Origin: Pseudomonas sp. PA15(2017)
GTDB taxonomy: Bacteria > Pseudomonadota > Gammaproteobacteria > Pseudomonadales > Pseudomonadaceae
Reading direction: 5' to 3'
NCBI RefSeq assembly: GCF_001945395.1
Contig: NZ_MSXV01000002.1
Location: forward strand, 124,001-188,000
Length of the DNA: 64,000 nucleotides
Numbering within the stretch: the stretch's first letter is position 1; each line of letters starts with the position of its first letter. Shown here one piece after another: positions 45,277 through 53,770 of the stretch. The translations under genes and the position numbers were made by a program. The notes beneath the pieces were generated by a model, which worked only from the letters and a program-made list of their open reading frames with translations, was not told where the DNA came from and did no database searches.

Positions 45277-46041
45277 TCACACGTAGCTGGCTGCCAGCCC
45301 GCCATCGACCGGGATGTTGGCGCCGCACACCCAGCGCGCCGCATCCGAGCAGAGGAACAGCACCACGGCGGCCACTTCGTCGGCCAGGGCCGGGCGCTTC
45401 ATGTGGCGGCCGTCGCGCTGCAGGCGCTCGTCGCTGAGCATCTGCACGAAGTCACCGAGGATCGGCGTGAACACCGGGCCGGGCGCCACACAGTTCATGC
45501 GCACGTCGTGCTCGCGAAACCAGGGCGAGGCGTTCTGGTACGACCAGACGATCAGTGCCTCCTTGAAGTACTGGTAACAGGTGGCCTGCTCGACCGGATT
45601 GGCGTCCAGCCAGGTGCCGCCGGCCGCGAAACCCGATGTGGCGGCCAGGGCCTTGTGCGCGGCGAGGCGCTGTGGCCACTCGGCGCCGAGAATCGACGCG
45701 GCATTGACGATGCAGCCGCCAGCCAGCCGCGACAGCAGGCTCTCGCTGAGGTGGCGCAGGCCCAGGTAATTGACCCGGCCGACCAGCTCGGCCGGCGCGG
45801 TGCCGGGTACGCCAGCGATGTTGCACAGGCCGTCGATACGCTCGGGCAGGCGGGCGATGACCTGGTCGATGCTCGCCGGGTCGCCAAGGTCGACCGGGTG
45901 GTAGGCGTGTACGCTGATCTGCGGCTCGTGACGATCCAGGGCGATCACCCGGGCGCCAGCGCAGCGTGCCAGTCGAGCCACTTCGGCACCGATCCCGGAA
46001 GCGGCGCCGGTCACGATCAGGGTCTTGTCATGCAGGTTCAT
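45277..46041 (-). CDS. calA: coniferyl-alcohol dehydrogenase-like short-chain dehydrogenase
   Basis: A 254-residue SDR. NAD-binding TGAASGIGAE at about 10-19, NIAGVPGTA, catalytic serine in NAASILGAEWP, and YQYFK catalytic Tyr-Lys near 163. The phrases IDGLCNIAGVPGTA, VNYLGLRHL, RMNCVAPGPVFTPIL and NIPVDGGLAASYV match CalA of Pseudomonas sp. HR199 as I recall it, an enzyme oxidising coniferyl alcohol to the aldehyde. The true substrate could be another benzylic or cinnamyl alcohol. ATG 46041 gives family length. It lies between the aldehyde dehydrogenase and the channel gene. Confidence 0.82.
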   Translation of the reverse strand: MNLHDKTLIVTGAASGIGAEVARLARCAGARVIALDRHEPQISVHAYHPVDLGDPASIDQVIARLPERIDGLCNIAGVPGTAPAELVGRVNYLGLRHLSESLLSRLAGGCIVNAASILGAEWPQRLAAHKALAATSGFAAGGTWLDANPVEQATCYQYFKEALIVWSYQNASPWFREHDVRMNCVAPGPVFTPILGDFVQMLSDERLQRDGRHMKRPALADEVAAVVLFLCSDAARWVCGANIPVDGGLAASYV

Positions 46042-46050
46042 GGTGCGTCC

Positions 46051-46066
46051 TCTTGTTCTTGTTGTG
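46051..46066 (-). promoter_or_regulatory. CA motif before the calA-like gene
   Basis: Minus strand CACAACAAGAACAAGA holds AACAAGAA and overlapping AAnAAnAA units immediately before the GAGG ribosome site. Confidence 0.5.
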
Positions 46067-46083
46067 GGCAAATCGGGTGGGGG

Positions 46084-47574
46084 TCAAAAGGGATACAGCG
46101 GCGGGGTGTCCTTGACCGTCACCCACTGCCACTGGGTGAACTCGTCCCAGTTGGCCGGGCCGCTCATGCTGCCGCCGTTGCCGGAATTGCCACGGCCGCC
46201 GAATGGGTTGACGCCATCGTCGTTCACCGTCTGGTCGTTGATGTGCAGCATGCCGGCGCGTAGTTGGGCGCCGATCGCCATGGCGCGGCCCACGGAGCGG
46301 GAGATCACTGCCGCGGCGAGGCCGTATTCGCTGCGGTTGGCCAGTTCGATGGCCTGTTCGTCGCTGGCGAAGCTGGCCACGCAGGCCACCGGGCCGAACA
46401 GCTCGGTGTCGAAGGCCGGCATGCCCGGCGCCAGGTGGCTGAGTACGGTGGGCTGATAGAACAGACCGTCGTACTGGCCGCCCACCTGCAGACGCGCACC
46501 GGCCACCACGCTGTCGAGCACCAGTTGGTGGGTTCTTACCAGCTGGTGCTCGTTGATCATCGGGCCCAGCTCAACGTCGCCGCCAGCCGGGTCACCCAGG
46601 CGCAGGCGCCGGGTACGCTCGACCAAGCCCTCGACGAAGCGCTCGTGCAGCGACTCGTGCACCAGGATCAGCCCGCTGGCCATGCAGATTTGCCCCTGAT
46701 GCAGGAAGGCGCCCCAACTGGCGCAACTCTGGGCGCGCTCCAGGTCGGCGTCGTCGAGAATGATCAGCGGGTTCTTGCCACCCAACTCCAGCGCTACTTT
46801 CTTGAGGTGGCGCCCGGCGGTTTCCGCGACCTTGCGCCCGGCTGCGGTGGAGCCGGTGAAGGCAATCATCCGCACGTGCGGGTCGCTGCACAGCGCCGCA
46901 CCGGCATCGGCACCGCCAGGCAGCACGTGCAACACGCCCTCGGGCAGCCCGGCCAGCTCGAACAGGCGGGCGATCAGGAAGCCACCGGCGATCGGCGTCT
47001 GTGGGTCGGGCTTGAGCACCACCGCGTTGCCTGCCGCCAGTGCCGGGGCCACGGCGCGGATCGACAGGATGAGCGGGAAGTTGAACGGCGAGATCACCCC
47101 GACCACGCCGTGGGGCAGGCGCCGCGCGTAGGACAGAGTACCGGTGCTACTCGGCAGCACCAGGCCGTGGGGCTGCATCACCTGGCCGGCGGCGACCTGC
47201 AGGAACAGCACCGCCTCACGCACCTCATGCTGAGCCTTGGGCAGGATGCCGCCGGTTTCACGGGCGATGAACAGCGCGCATTCGTCGGCCTGGGCCTGCA
47301 GCAGCGCAGCGGCGCGCAGAAAGATATCGGCACGCTGGCGCGGCGGCACGGCCTCCCAGGCCGGCTGTTGGGCGGCTGCCGCCGCAGTGGCGATGGCGAC
47401 ATCCTCGGCGCGCGCCTGACCGGTGATGGTCAGGCGTTCGCCCGTGGCGGGCTCGATGACGGCATTGCACCCGTCCGCCAGGGGCGTCCGCCAGGTGCCG
47501 GAAAACAATCTGGCCTCCCACACCTGTTCATCCAGCAAAGCGGTATTCGATTCTGATCGTGGCAGTCGAGACAT
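46084..47574 (-). CDS. aromatic aldehyde dehydrogenase (benzaldehyde/vanillin dehydrogenase-like)
   Basis: 496 residues of the NAD(P)-dependent aldehyde dehydrogenase family: SPFNFPLILSIRAVAPALA, VVLKPDPQTP, FTGSTAAGRKV, the catalytic-glutamate motif LELGGKNPL near 261 and the catalytic cysteine in GQICMASG near 295. Overall it most resembles the XylC/AreC/vanillin dehydrogenase group. It would oxidise the aldehyde made by the CalA-like enzyme to the aromatic acid. It is the first gene after a -24/-12 promoter and is divergent from a XylR-type activator. Its leader carries CAAAACAACAAT. Confidence 0.88.
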   Translation of the reverse strand: MSRLPRSESNTALLDEQVWEARLFSGTWRTPLADGCNAVIEPATGERLTITGQARAEDVAIATAAAAAQQPAWEAVPPRQRADIFLRAAALLQAQADECALFIARETGGILPKAQHEVREAVLFLQVAAGQVMQPHGLVLPSSTGTLSYARRLPHGVVGVISPFNFPLILSIRAVAPALAAGNAVVLKPDPQTPIAGGFLIARLFELAGLPEGVLHVLPGGADAGAALCSDPHVRMIAFTGSTAAGRKVAETAGRHLKKVALELGGKNPLIILDDADLERAQSCASWGAFLHQGQICMASGLILVHESLHERFVEGLVERTRRLRLGDPAGGDVELGPMINEHQLVRTHQLVLDSVVAGARLQVGGQYDGLFYQPTVLSHLAPGMPAFDTELFGPVACVASFASDEQAIELANRSEYGLAAAVISRSVGRAMAIGAQLRAGMLHINDQTVNDDGVNPFGGRGNSGNGGSMSGPANWDEFTQWQWVTVKDTPPLYPF

Positions 47575-47590
47575 GGTGTCTCCTTGGAGT

Positions 47591-47602
47591 ATTGTTGTTT
47601 TG
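47591..47602 (-). promoter_or_regulatory. CA motif before the aldehyde dehydrogenase gene
   Basis: Minus strand CAAAACAACAAT contains AAAACAACAA, overlapping AAnAAnAA units about 20 bases before the start codon. Confidence 0.55.
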
Positions 47603-47632
47603 AGTGATGTGCCGGTGGCATCGGCACTGATC

Positions 47633-47647
47633 GCAAGGAGCGTGCCC
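47633..47647 (-). promoter_or_regulatory. sigma-54 promoter of the aromatic-alcohol operon
   Basis: Minus strand GGGCACG-CTCC-TTGC has GG and GC ten bases apart and matches the consensus GGCACG-N4-TTGC at every defined base but the first T. The predicted start is about 48 bases before the aldehyde dehydrogenase ATG. Confidence 0.8.
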
Positions 47648-47748
47648 AGCCATGTGGCAGCGCTGAGCGATTTGGATAATTCATAACAATTTCAATAAGC
47701 TGGGCGCGTTCGTCGGGGTTTTCAGGTTGGTCAGGCATCGATTTCAGC

Positions 47749-47764
47749 TGCTCACGTTTGAGCA
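47749..47764. promoter_or_regulatory. putative upstream activator site of the XylR-type regulator
   Basis: TGCTCA-CGTT-TGAGCA is a perfect dyad centred about 135 bases upstream of the predicted sigma-54 start, where enhancer sites of XylR/DmpR-type regulators lie. Confidence 0.55.
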
Positions 47765-47830
47765 AATGAGTAAGTCGAGGAGCCGTTTTGCCATGCCGAT
47801 CTGATGAATTGCGCAAGCGAGGAGCCGTGC

Positions 47831-49597
47831 ATGGCCGATAGCCGTCGCATATCCCTGGATGCCCTGCAGATCACTGAAACGCCGCACTACCGTGGTGCCA
47901 GCGACGCGCTGGACTGGGAGAATTCCCCGACCCTGCGCGACCTCACCGAGTGTCTGTTCTTCTCGCCGGGTGACGGGCGCATCTGGCTCAACGACCAGCG
48001 CATGGTGCTGCTGCACTGCGAAGCACTGGGTGCGCTGCGCCGCGAGCTGATCGACAGCCTTGGCCTGGAGCGCGCCCGCGGACTGTTGACCCGCGCCGGA
48101 TACCTGTCCGGCGCCCGGGATGCTCGGCTGGTGCAGCAGCGCTGGGCAGACGCCGAGCCAGCGTCGATCTTCGCCGCGGGCATCCGCCTGCATGGGCTGG
48201 AGGGTATGGTCAAGGTCGAGCCGCTGCACTTCGAATTCGATGTCGACCGCGGTCACTATGACGGCGAATTTCTCTGGCACCACGCCCACGAGGACGACGA
48301 ACACATCGCCGCCTACGGCATCGGCAACGACCCGGCCTGCTGGATGGAGCTGGGTTACGCCACCGGCTACGTGAGCGGTCTGTTCGGCCGCCTGGTGGTG
48401 TTTCGCGAGGTGGAATGCCGGGCCATGGGCCGCCAGGTGTGCCGCGTGCTGGGCAAGACCGCCGAGCTGTGGGGCGATGTGGACGAAGATCTGCGCTACC
48501 TGAACGCCTCGGCCGAGGAGGGCGAGCACAGCCGCCTGGAGCGCGCCTCTTATCGGCCGTTACCGGCTAGTGCCGGGGAGGGCGATGAAGGTCGCATGAT
48601 CGGCGCCTCGGCTGCGTTCAACGCCGCCTTTCAGTCGCTGCAGCGGGTGGCGCGTACGCCGGCCACGGTGCTGTTCGGTGGCGAATCCGGGGTCGGCAAG
48701 GAGCTGTTCGCCAGCAACCTGCACCGCATGAGCGAGCGCCGCGACGGGCCGTTCGTGGCGCTCAACTGCGCGGCCATCGCCGAGAGCCTGATCGAGGCGG
48801 AATTGTTCGGCGTCGAGCGCGGCGCCTTCACTGGTGCCAGCCATTCGAGGCCCGGCCGCTTCGAGCGCGCACAAGGCGGCACGCTGTTTCTCGACGAGGT
48901 GGCCTGCCTCAGCCTGCCGGGGCAGGGCAAGCTGCTGCGTGCGCTGCAGGAACGCGAGATCGAGCGGGTCGGTGGTACTTCGGTGATCAACGTCGATGTG
49001 CGGGTGATCGCGGCGACCAATGTGGATCTGCGTGCCGCCGTACGCCGTGGCGAGTTTCGCGAAGACCTGTACTACCGCCTCAATGTCTACCCGATCCATA
49101 TCCCGCCGCTGCGCGAACGGCGCGACGATATTCCGCTGTTGGTGGACTTCTTCATGCGCCGTTATTGCGAGCGTTATGGGCGCACACCGGCTGGCTTGAC
49201 CATGCGCGGTATCAAGGCGCTGCTCAACTACGATTTCCCCGGCAATATCCGCGAGTTGCAGAACCTGATCGAACGCGGCGTGATCGCCAGTAACGAAGGC
49301 GCCCCCATCGACCTCAACCACCTGTTTCGCGATGAAGAACTGCCGGCCGAATTCTATTCGCTGCTGCAGCAGGGGCGGCTGGTGCAGCACCAGGAGCGGC
49401 CCGGCGAGGTGGACCTGCTGACGCGGCTCGGCTGCCCAGACCTGCCCGACGCCAGCCTGTCGCTGGAGACCGTGGAGAACCAGCTGCTCGAGCAAGCCCT
49501 GCAACGCAGCGCCGGTAACCTGGCTGCGGCCGCCCGCATGCTGGGGCTGAGCCGGGCGCAGTTCGCCTATCGGCTGAAGCGGGCGCGGGGCGACTGA
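47831..49597 (+). CDS. XylR/DmpR-type sigma-54-dependent activator
   Basis: 588 residues. An N-terminal XylR_N sensor (about 20-125) and V4R-type domain (about 145-205, with the [13 protein letters not shown] and [11 protein letters not shown] stretches) bind aromatic effectors in relatives. The AAA+ domain begins near 255 with Walker [10 protein letters not shown], loop RGAFTGA near 345 and Walker B GGTLFLDE, and a Fis-type helix-turn-helix lies at the end ([21 protein letters not shown]). GAGGAG precedes ATG 47831. It is divergent from the dehydrogenase operon, whose promoter is of the sigma-54 type, so it is the expected effector-activated regulator. Confidence 0.93.
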   Translation: MADSRRISLDALQITETPHYRGASDALDWENSPTLRDLTECLFFSPGDGRIWLNDQRMVLLHCEALGALRRELIDSLGLERARGLLTRAGYLSGARDARLVQQRWADAEPASIFAAGIRLHGLEGMVKVEPLHFEFDVDRGHYDGEFLWHHAHEDDEHIAAYGIGNDPACWMELGYATGYVSGLFGRLVVFREVECRAMGRQVCRVLGKTAELWGDVDEDLRYLNASAEEGEHSRLERASYRPLPASAGEGDEGRMIGASAAFNAAFQSLQRVARTPATVLFGGESGVGKELFASNLHRMSERRDGPFVALNCAAIAESLIEAELFGVERGAFTGASHSRPGRFERAQGGTLFLDEVACLSLPGQGKLLRALQEREIERVGGTSVINVDVRVIAATNVDLRAAVRRGEFREDLYYRLNVYPIHIPPLRERRDDIPLLVDFFMRRYCERYGRTPAGLTMRGIKALLNYDFPGNIRELQNLIERGVIASNEGAPIDLNHLFRDEELPAEFYSLLQQGRLVQHQERPGEVDLLTRLGCPDLPDASLSLETVENQLLEQALQRSAGNLAAAARMLGLSRAQFAYRLKRARGD

Positions 49598-49601
49598 GGT
49601 T

Positions 49602-49690
49602 TTTCGCGGGCATGAACTAGGCGTTCCCGCCCGCCTCCACAGATCGTATGGCTGCCACACATTTTGTGGGAGCGCGCCATGAGCGCGAAA
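49602..49690. repeat. REP sequences upstream of the RAYT gene
   Basis: Two divergent REP units: TTCGCGGGCATG to CCGCCTCCACAG (49602-49642) and TGTGGGAGCGCGCCATGAGCG (49665-49685 and on to 49690). They lie between the regulator stop and the transposase start. Confidence 0.75.
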
Positions 49691-49740
49691 GAATAGCGAG
49701 CACTACACTGGCATCACTGAATCAACACGGAGGTCGATTC

Positions 49741-50214
49741 ATGCTGTTGTCATCCAGACCGGGCTATCGCGCCCTGCGCAGAGGCCGCGCTTCTTGTCCC
49801 GGAGCGGCCTATCTGATCACCACCATCACCCGTGACCGCACCCCGGTGTTCAGCCATTTTCCTGCGGGCTGTGCGGCGGCTCGCTGCTTTGAAACTCCAA
49901 GGCTCCTTTGTGACAGCCATATGCTCGCCTGGGTGTTGATGCCAGATCATGCGCACTGGCTGATTCAGCTGGGCGAGGTGGACAGCCTGGCTGCGCTGAT
50001 CAATCGGCTGAAATCGTCGAGCAGTCGGATGGCGGGAAGGTGCGTCGGTTCTGAGAGGGGAATCTGGGTGGCCGGGTTCCACGACCATGGCTTGCGGCGT
50101 GAGGAGGATTTGCAGGGTGTTGCACGCTATATCGTAGCCAATCCGCTGCGGGCTGGGTTGGTCAGGCGTATTGGTGACTACCCATTTTGGAATGCGGTCT
50201 GGCTTCAGGGTTGA
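49741..50214 (+). CDS. REP-associated tyrosine transposase (RAYT)
   Basis: 157 residues of the Y1 (IS200-like) transposase superfamily. The HUH-type motif is PDHAHWLIQLG at about 59-69 and the catalytic tyrosine lies in VARYIVANPLRAGLV at about 124-138. The opening YRALRRGRASCPGAAYLITTITRDR is typical of TnpA-REP. ATG 49741 follows GGAGG. It is flanked on both sides by REP palindromes, the usual arrangement, and it is the probable source of the REPs seen elsewhere in the window. The domain appears complete. Confidence 0.93.
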   Translation: MLLSSRPGYRALRRGRASCPGAAYLITTITRDRTPVFSHFPAGCAAARCFETPRLLCDSHMLAWVLMPDHAHWLIQLGEVDSLAALINRLKSSSSRMAGRCVGSERGIWVAGFHDHGLRREEDLQGVARYIVANPLRAGLVRRIGDYPFWNAVWLQG

Positions 50215-50230
50215 GGTGACTGCCTAATTT

Positions 50231-50256
50231 TTCGCGGGCATGGCCCGCTCCCACAG
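50231..50256. repeat. REP unit downstream of the RAYT gene
   Basis: TTCGCGGGCATGGCCCGC then TCCCACAG, 16 bases after the transposase stop, in inverse orientation to those of the tandem array. Confidence 0.8.
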
Positions 50257-50280
50257 GTTTGGCGTTGCCCTCAGATCCAG

Positions 50281-50655
50281 TGGGAGCGCGCCATGCCCGC
50301 GAAGGAGCTATCGAGCATCGCTGACCTTTGCTAAATGAACACAGGCTTGCTAGCGGTGCGCCGGTTCAAACCTACCCCAATGCATCCCCTCGCTTCCACA
50401 TGGGGATCTATGGGTGCAGGCAATTTAGCGACGAACCACTTCTGTGGGAGCGGGCCATGCCCGCGAAGGGGCTATCGAGCATCGCTGACCTTTGCTGAAT
50501 GAACACGGGCTTGCTAGCGGCGCGCCGGTTGAACTTACCCCAATGCATCCCCTCGCTCCCACTTGGGGATCTGTGGGTGCAGGCAATTTAGCGACGAATC
50601 ACCTCTGTAGGAGCGGGCCATGCCCGCGAAGGAGCTATCGAGCACCGCCGATCTT
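50281..50655. repeat. REP-containing tandem repeat, about 164-bp period, 2.3 copies
   Basis: Units begin at 50281, 50445 and 50608 with a REP (GGGAGCGGGCCATGCCCGCG or close). Each continues through CTATCGAGCATCGCTGACC, TTGCTAGCGG, CCCAATGCATCCCCTCGC and GGCAATTTAGCGACGAA. The third unit stops after about 47 bases. Copies differ by scattered substitutions. This accounts for the 469-bp gap before the RND gene. Confidence 0.9.
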
Positions 50656-50683
50656 ACTGACAGTACTCGACAGGACATTCACC

Positions 50684-53600
50684 TCAAGCCGGTGCATCCT
50701 CCCGCTGCTCGCCATTCGGCTCCTCGATGCGATACCAGGCCACATACAGCGCCGGCAGGAACAGCAATGTCAGCAGGGTGGCGCTGAAGATGCCGCCGAT
50801 CATGGCGTAGGCCATCGGCCCCCAGAACACTTCGCGGGCGATGGGAATCATGCCCAGGCTGGCGGCGGCGGCAGTCAGCAGGATCGGCCGGCGGCGGTGG
50901 TGGGTGGCGTCGATCACCGCCTGCCAGGGCGAGTCGCCGGCGCGCTCGAACTCGTCGATCTGGGTGACCAGGATCACCGAGTTACGGATGATGATGCCGA
51001 TCAGCGCGAGGATGCCGAGGATGGCCACGAAGCCCATGGGCGTGCCGGTCGGCACCAGGGCCAGCACCACGCCGATCAGGCCCAGCGGCGCCACGCTGAA
51101 TACCAGGAAGGTCTTCGCCACGCTGTGCAGCTGGATCATCAGGAAGGTGGCCATCAAAAACAGCATCAGCGGCAGTACGCTGGCGATCGGGCCCTGGGCC
51201 TTGCCACTTTCCTCCACGGTGCCGCCAGTGGCGACGCTGTAGCCGTTGGGTAGCCCGTCGGAGAATTTCTGGATCTCCGGCGCCAGGTCCGCCACCAGGT
51301 CGGTGGGCTGGATGTCGCTGACCACCGCGGCCTTGAGGGTGATGGTCGGCTTGCGGTCACGGCGCCATACCAGCGGTTGCTCCAGCTCGTAGCCGACGGT
51401 GGCGAAGGCACGCAGCGGAATGGCCACGCCGTTGGGGTTGACGATCTGCAGGTTTTCCAGGGTTTGCGGCGAGCTGCGTTCGCTGTCTTCGGCGCGGCCG
51501 ATGACGTCGATCAGGTAGATGTCGTCTTTCACCTGGGTGACCGTGGTGCCGCTGACGATGCCGTTGAGCAGGTTGGCGACGTCTTCGGAGGACAGCCCGA
51601 ACTGCCGCGCCTTGTCCTGGGCGACGTCGATGCGCAGCACCTTGCCGGGCTCGTTCCAGTCATAAACCATCTCGCCGATGTCCGGGTTCTCGTCCAGCAG
51701 GGTGGCCAGTTCCAGGGCGTGCTTGCGCACCTGGTCGACGTCTGCGCCGCTGATCCGATACTGGATCGGCCGGCCCACCGGCGGGCCCATTTCCAGCGGC
51801 TGCACGAAGGTGCCGATGCCGACGAAGTCCTCGCGCAGGCGCTTGTTGAGCTTGGCCACCAGGCGATCACGGGCATCGATGTCCTGGGCGACGATCACCA
51901 GTTGGGCGTAGAAGGGGTTCTGCAATTGCTGATCCAGCGGCAGGTAGAAACGCAGCGCGCCCTGGCCGATGTAGGTGCTCCAGCGGGCGATGTCCTCGTC
52001 GCCCTGCAGGGTGGCTTCGAGGCGGTCGACCTGGGCGCGGGTCTCGTTGATCGAGGCGTTCTGCGGCAGGTTGAGGTCGACGAGGATTTCCGGGCGATCC
52101 GAGGCGGGAAAGAACTGGCTCTGCACCATCGTCATGCCGGCCAGGGAGGCGGCGAACAGGGCGATGGTCAGGCCGATGGTCCACCAGCGGTGCCGCATGG
52201 CCAGCAGCAGGCCCTTGTCGAAGGCGCGGGCGATACGACCGGGGCCGCTCTCCTTGGCCTTCATGCGCTTGGGCAGGATGTGCACGGCGATCACCGGGGC
52301 GAACACCACGGCCACCAGCCAGGACAGCGACAGCGCCACGGCGATCACCGCGAACAGGGTGAAGGTGTACTCACCCGCCGAGCTGGCGTTGAGGCCGATG
52401 GGCACGAAGCCGGCCACCGTCACCAGGGTGCCGGTGAGCATCGGGAAGGCTGTCGAGGTGTAGGCGAAGGTGCCGGCGTCGTGCAGTGAGTCGCCCTTTT
52501 CCAGGCGGGTGACCATCACTTCGACGGTGATCATCGCATCGTCGACCATCAGCCCGAGGGCGATGATCAGCGCGCCCAGGGAAATGCGCTGCATGGTGAT
52601 GCCGCTGTATTCCATGAACATGAACACCATGGCCAGCACCAGCGGAATCGAGCAGGCGACCACCAGGCCGGCGCGAATGCCGAGGCTGACGAAGCTCACC
52701 AGCATGACGATCAGCACCGCCTCGAACAGGGCGCGAGTAAAGCCGCTGACCGCTTCTTCCACCACCTCGGCCTGGTCGGAGACCACGTGCACGCCCACGC
52801 CCACCGGCAGGTCGGCGGTCAGTTGGTCCATACGGCCGTGCAGGGCCTCGCCGAAGGTCTGGATATTGCCGCCGTCGCGCATGGCGATGGCCAGGCCAAT
52901 GGCCGGCTTGCCGTTGTAGCGGAACAGCGCCTGGGGCGGATCGACGTAGTCGCGGGTGATCTCGGCAATGTCGGTCAGCCGGTAGAAGCGGTCGTCCATG
53001 CGCAGGTTGACGTTGCGCAGGTCGGCTTCCGAGGCGAACTGGCCGCTGGTGCGCACGGAAATCCGCTCCGGCCCGGCTTCGATCACCCCCGAGGGCGTCA
53101 CCGCGTTCTGCGCCTGCAGGCTCTGGATCACCTGGCTCTGGTCGATACCCAGGGCGGCCAGCTTGCGGGTCGAGAAGTTCAGGTAGAAGACCTCGTTCTG
53201 CTGGCCGACCATCTGCACCTTGCCCAGGTCCGGCACGCTGCGGATCTCGGCGCGTACCTGCTCCACGTAGTCACGCAGCTGGCGCATGTTCAGGCCATCG
53301 CCGGTGAAGGCGTAGATGGAGCCGAACACGTCGCCGAATTCGTCGTTGAACGACGGGCCCTGCAGGCCCTGGGGAAACTCGCCGCGGATGTCGTCGATCT
53401 TCTTGCGCACCTGGTACCAGATGCCGTCGATGTCGCCGGCCTTGGTGGTGTCACGCAGGAACACCATGACGGTCGACTCGCCCGGCCGCGTGTAGCTCTT
53501 CACGTAATCCAGCGAGTCCAGCTCCTCGAGCTTCTTCTCGATGCGGTCGGTGACCTGGTTGAGGGTTTCGTCGACCGTGGCGCCCGGCCAGCGGGTCTGG

Positions 53601-53770
53601 ATGACCATGGTCTTGATGGTGAACGCCGGGTCTTCCTCGCGGCCCAGGTTCATGTAGGAGATCACGCCCATCAGCAGCGACACGAACATCAGGTACCAGA
53701 CGAACGACTGGTGGCGCAGCGCCCAGTCCGAGAGGTTGAAGCCGTCCTTGCGCGGCGCCTGCTGGGTCAT
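50684..53770 (-). CDS. RND efflux pump inner-membrane protein (TriC-like)
   Basis: 1028 residues of the AcrB/MexB superfamily, proton-driven efflux through a tripartite envelope complex. Features: first transmembrane helix FVWYLMFVSLLMGVISYMNL, then GREEDPAFTIKTMVIQTRWPGAT; the central helices carry the paired aspartates in ALGLMVDDAMITVEVM near residue 400; the second repeat starts near 540. The opening and the two adaptor genes upstream are as in the triclosan pump TriABC of P. aeruginosa. No outer-membrane factor gene is adjacent, again like TriABC, which uses an unlinked one. Coupled to the adaptor by ATGA. Confidence 0.93.
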   Translation of the reverse strand: MTQQAPRKDGFNLSDWALRHQSFVWYLMFVSLLMGVISYMNLGREEDPAFTIKTMVIQTRWPGATVDETLNQVTDRIEKKLEELDSLDYVKSYTRPGESTVMVFLRDTTKAGDIDGIWYQVRKKIDDIRGEFPQGLQGPSFNDEFGDVFGSIYAFTGDGLNMRQLRDYVEQVRAEIRSVPDLGKVQMVGQQNEVFYLNFSTRKLAALGIDQSQVIQSLQAQNAVTPSGVIEAGPERISVRTSGQFASEADLRNVNLRMDDRFYRLTDIAEITRDYVDPPQALFRYNGKPAIGLAIAMRDGGNIQTFGEALHGRMDQLTADLPVGVGVHVVSDQAEVVEEAVSGFTRALFEAVLIVMLVSFVSLGIRAGLVVACSIPLVLAMVFMFMEYSGITMQRISLGALIIALGLMVDDAMITVEVMVTRLEKGDSLHDAGTFAYTSTAFPMLTGTLVTVAGFVPIGLNASSAGEYTFTLFAVIAVALSLSWLVAVVFAPVIAVHILPKRMKAKESGPGRIARAFDKGLLLAMRHRWWTIGLTIALFAASLAGMTMVQSQFFPASDRPEILVDLNLPQNASINETRAQVDRLEATLQGDEDIARWSTYIGQGALRFYLPLDQQLQNPFYAQLVIVAQDIDARDRLVAKLNKRLREDFVGIGTFVQPLEMGPPVGRPIQYRISGADVDQVRKHALELATLLDENPDIGEMVYDWNEPGKVLRIDVAQDKARQFGLSSEDVANLLNGIVSGTTVTQVKDDIYLIDVIGRAEDSERSSPQTLENLQIVNPNGVAIPLRAFATVGYELEQPLVWRRDRKPTITLKAAVVSDIQPTDLVADLAPEIQKFSDGLPNGYSVATGGTVEESGKAQGPIASVLPLMLFLMATFLMIQLHSVAKTFLVFSVAPLGLIGVVLALVPTGTPMGFVAILGILALIGIIIRNSVILVTQIDEFERAGDSPWQAVIDATHHRRRPILLTAAAASLGMIPIAREVFWGPMAYAMIGGIFSATLLTLLFLPALYVAWYRIEEPNGEQREDAPA

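Noticed and set aside
49648..49740. Longer N-terminus for the RAYT protein
   Set aside because: The extension reads through a REP palindrome; GGAGG before ATG 49741 and family length support the shorter form.
50281..50655. Tandem repeat considered as a CRISPR array
   Set aside because: The unit is ~164 bp, spacers are also repeated, and no cas genes are present; REP/RAYT explains it.
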